64,000 bases of DNA, taken from the NCBI RefSeq assembly GCF_947496995.1, contig NZ_CANMFD010000002.1, positions 558,001 to 622,000 on the forward strand, given 5' to 3'. Numbering within the stretch: the stretch's first letter is position 1; the number at the start of each line of letters is the position of its first letter. Made by a program: the position numbers and the translations under genes. The stretch is from an uncultured Roseibium sp. Lineage in GTDB: Bacteria > Pseudomonadota > Alphaproteobacteria > Rhizobiales > Stappiaceae. A model generated the notes under the pieces. It had not been told where the DNA came from and ran no database searches. It worked only from the letters and a program-made list of their open reading frames with translations. Shown one piece after another: positions 62,904-64,000 of the stretch.

Positions 62904-63269
62904 GCCCGGAAGGAACCTTTATTTGTATTTTTAAGGCACCGGAGTGCAGCCAGTGGTCGGGCGAACATAAGCCCTCTGCGTGATCTGGCCGTGAAAAACC
63001 GTAATTATCTCAATGGCTCATGCGGTCAGGCGAGAAAAAAATAAATTCAACTTTCCCGTATTCGGAAACAGCGAGTGGGCGCTCCCGACAAGTCACGTAA
63101 CGGAATCAGCGTGATGCCGCCGCGTTTTTCCAACACGCAGGTTTTCGAGGCAGTCAGGACACACGTCTGCACATCACCCCAGAACAGGGTTTGACCGGGA
63201 CTCATGCGGCAGGTGAAAACCGGCGCGGCCCTGTTTCCACCTGCCGTGAGGCTGGATGCAACCCTGTGT
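62904..63269. other. intergenic region with nested inverted repeats
   Basis: A 366-base gap between the exporter start and the mrp stop. Near mrp, an outer pair ACAGGGTT (63184-63191) / AACCCTGT (63260-63267) encloses an inner 9-bp pair CGGCAGGTG (63207-63215) / CACCTGCCG (63238-63246). The RNA downstream of mrp would fold into a large stem structure, but no T-run follows. I see no gene in the gap. Confidence 0.45.
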
Positions 63270-64000
63270 TTAATCGAAGACGATCTGCGGAGCAGCCCGG
63301 TCCGGCGTGGCCGCGGCTTGTTCGATCGCCTCGTATACCTTCGCGCCGATATCCCTGTAGACCGCGGCGACCGCGCTTTGCGGATCGGAAACGACGACAG
63401 GCGTGCCGGCGTCGGACGTTTCGCGGATCTTCATGGTCAGCGGGATTTCACCCAGGAACGGTACATCGAGCCTTTCGGCTTCCGCGCGCGCGCCGCCATG
63501 GCCGAAGATGTCATGCCGTCCGCGGCAATCCGGGCAGAGAAAATAACTCATGTTCTCGATGATCCCGAGAACAGGCACATCGACACGCTTGAACATGTTC
63601 AGACCCTTGCGGGCGTCTATCAGGGCAAGATCCTGGGGCGTCGAAACGATCACCGCGCCGGCAAGCGGAACCTGCTGGGCCATGGTCAGCTGGGCATCGC
63701 CCGTGCCCGGAGGCATATCCACCACGAGCACGTCCAGTTCTCCCCAGGCGACTTCCCGCAACATCTGCGTCAGGGCGGAAATGACCATCGGCCCGCGCCA
63801 GATCATCGGCGTTTCTTCCTCCACGAGGAAGCCCATGGACATGACCTTGACGCCGTAGTTTTCCAGCGGCTTCATCAGTCTGCCGGAGACCTGTTCGGGA
63901 CGGCCCGACACCTTGAACAGACGCGGGACGGACGGACCGTAGATGTCGGCGTCCAGTACACCGACCGTCTGGCCGTTTGCCGCCATTGCCAGCGCGAGAT
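63270..64000 (-). CDS. mrp: Mrp/ApbC Fe-S cluster carrier ATPase, 5' end missing
   Basis: The C-terminal 238 or more residues of an Mrp/NBP35-type P-loop ATPase that carries and delivers [4Fe-4S] clusters to apoproteins. The frame continues past the window edge, reading LALAMAANGQTVGVLDADIY, so the Walker A (deviant P-loop) and N-terminal domain lie outside. Visible are LDADIYGPSVPRLF, VVDMPPGTGDAQLT (Walker B region) and the cluster-binding CxxC in SYFLCPDCRG. It is transcribed away from the right edge. Identity is secure despite truncation. Confidence 0.94.
   Translation of the reverse strand, partial: LALAMAANGQTVGVLDADIYGPSVPRLFKVSGRPEQVSGRLMKPLENYGVKVMSMGFLVEEETPMIWRGPMVISALTQMLREVAWGELDVLVVDMPPGTGDAQLTMAQQVPLAGAVIVSTPQDLALIDARKGLNMFKRVDVPVLGIIENMSYFLCPDCRGRHDIFGHGGARAEAERLDVPFLGEIPLTMKIRETSDAGTPVVVSDPQSAVAAVYRDIGAKVYEAIEQAAATPDRAAPQIVFD

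Overview
The window looks like a chromosomal segment of a GC-rich alphaproteobacterium, most likely a marine member of the Hyphomicrobiales such as the Roseibium/Labrenzia (Stappiaceae) group. The evidence is a class I PHA synthase, a rhizobial-type rkp capsule locus, a rhizobial-type betaine-homocysteine methyltransferase, dimethylglycine dehydrogenase and MttB set, and several composite c-di-GMP proteins. This placement is inferred from gene content, not from a marker phylogeny. I saw no tRNA or rRNA gene, insertion sequence, prophage or CRISPR array.

Layout. 0-11 kb: a small lipoprotein, phaC, a PAS-GAF-GGDEF-EAL protein, a membrane protein, an agmatinase-type ureohydrolase, a CDF metal exporter, guanine deaminase, and an MFS exporter divergent from a MerR regulator with a textbook MerR-type promoter between them. 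11-15 kb: rplM-rpsI, a membrane diguanylate cyclase, a hotdog thioesterase and an orphan secreted protein. 15-21 kb: methyl-group catabolism (BHMT, dimethylglycine dehydrogenase, non-pyrrolysine MttB). 21-37 kb: a capsule and lipid locus with a 2,539-residue reducing polyketide/fatty-acid synthase (RkpA-like), an alpha-oxoamine synthase (RkpG-like), a short-chain reductase (RkpH-like), one KpsC-like and two KpsS-like glycosyltransferases and a Wza-type export lipoprotein, with an AGE-family sugar isomerase diverging from it. 38-46 kb: folD, the tamA-tamB outer-membrane assembly pair and a small XRE regulator. 46-53 kb: gabD, then a FecR-type Asn/Gly-repeat protein with a CHASE2-GGDEF-EAL protein, and a glycerophosphodiesterase. 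53-64 kb: YceI-cytochrome b561-YceI, class I fumarase, an L,D-transpeptidase, a DUF971 protein, photolyase, moaA, a Bcr/CflA exporter and the 3' part of mrp/apbC, cut by the window edge.

How the genes work together. The most interesting unit is 21-37 kb. A reducing megasynthase without a thioesterase is followed by a PLP alpha-oxoamine synthase and an SDR. These are the same three activities that build sphingoid-like amino-alcohols in fumonisin-type pathways, but here they sit beside Kdo-transferase-like capsule genes. I infer a long-chain amino-lipid, possibly the anchor or an accessory lipid of the capsule. The related rkp-1 genes are known in Sinorhizobium, so the locus type is not new. 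To my knowledge its lipid product is not defined.

Three c-di-GMP proteins of different design flank this locus and suggest tight control of surface and biofilm traits, although nothing in the sequence ties them directly to the capsule. Where several start codons were possible I chose the one with the best ribosome binding site or fit to the family, and I say so in each entry.
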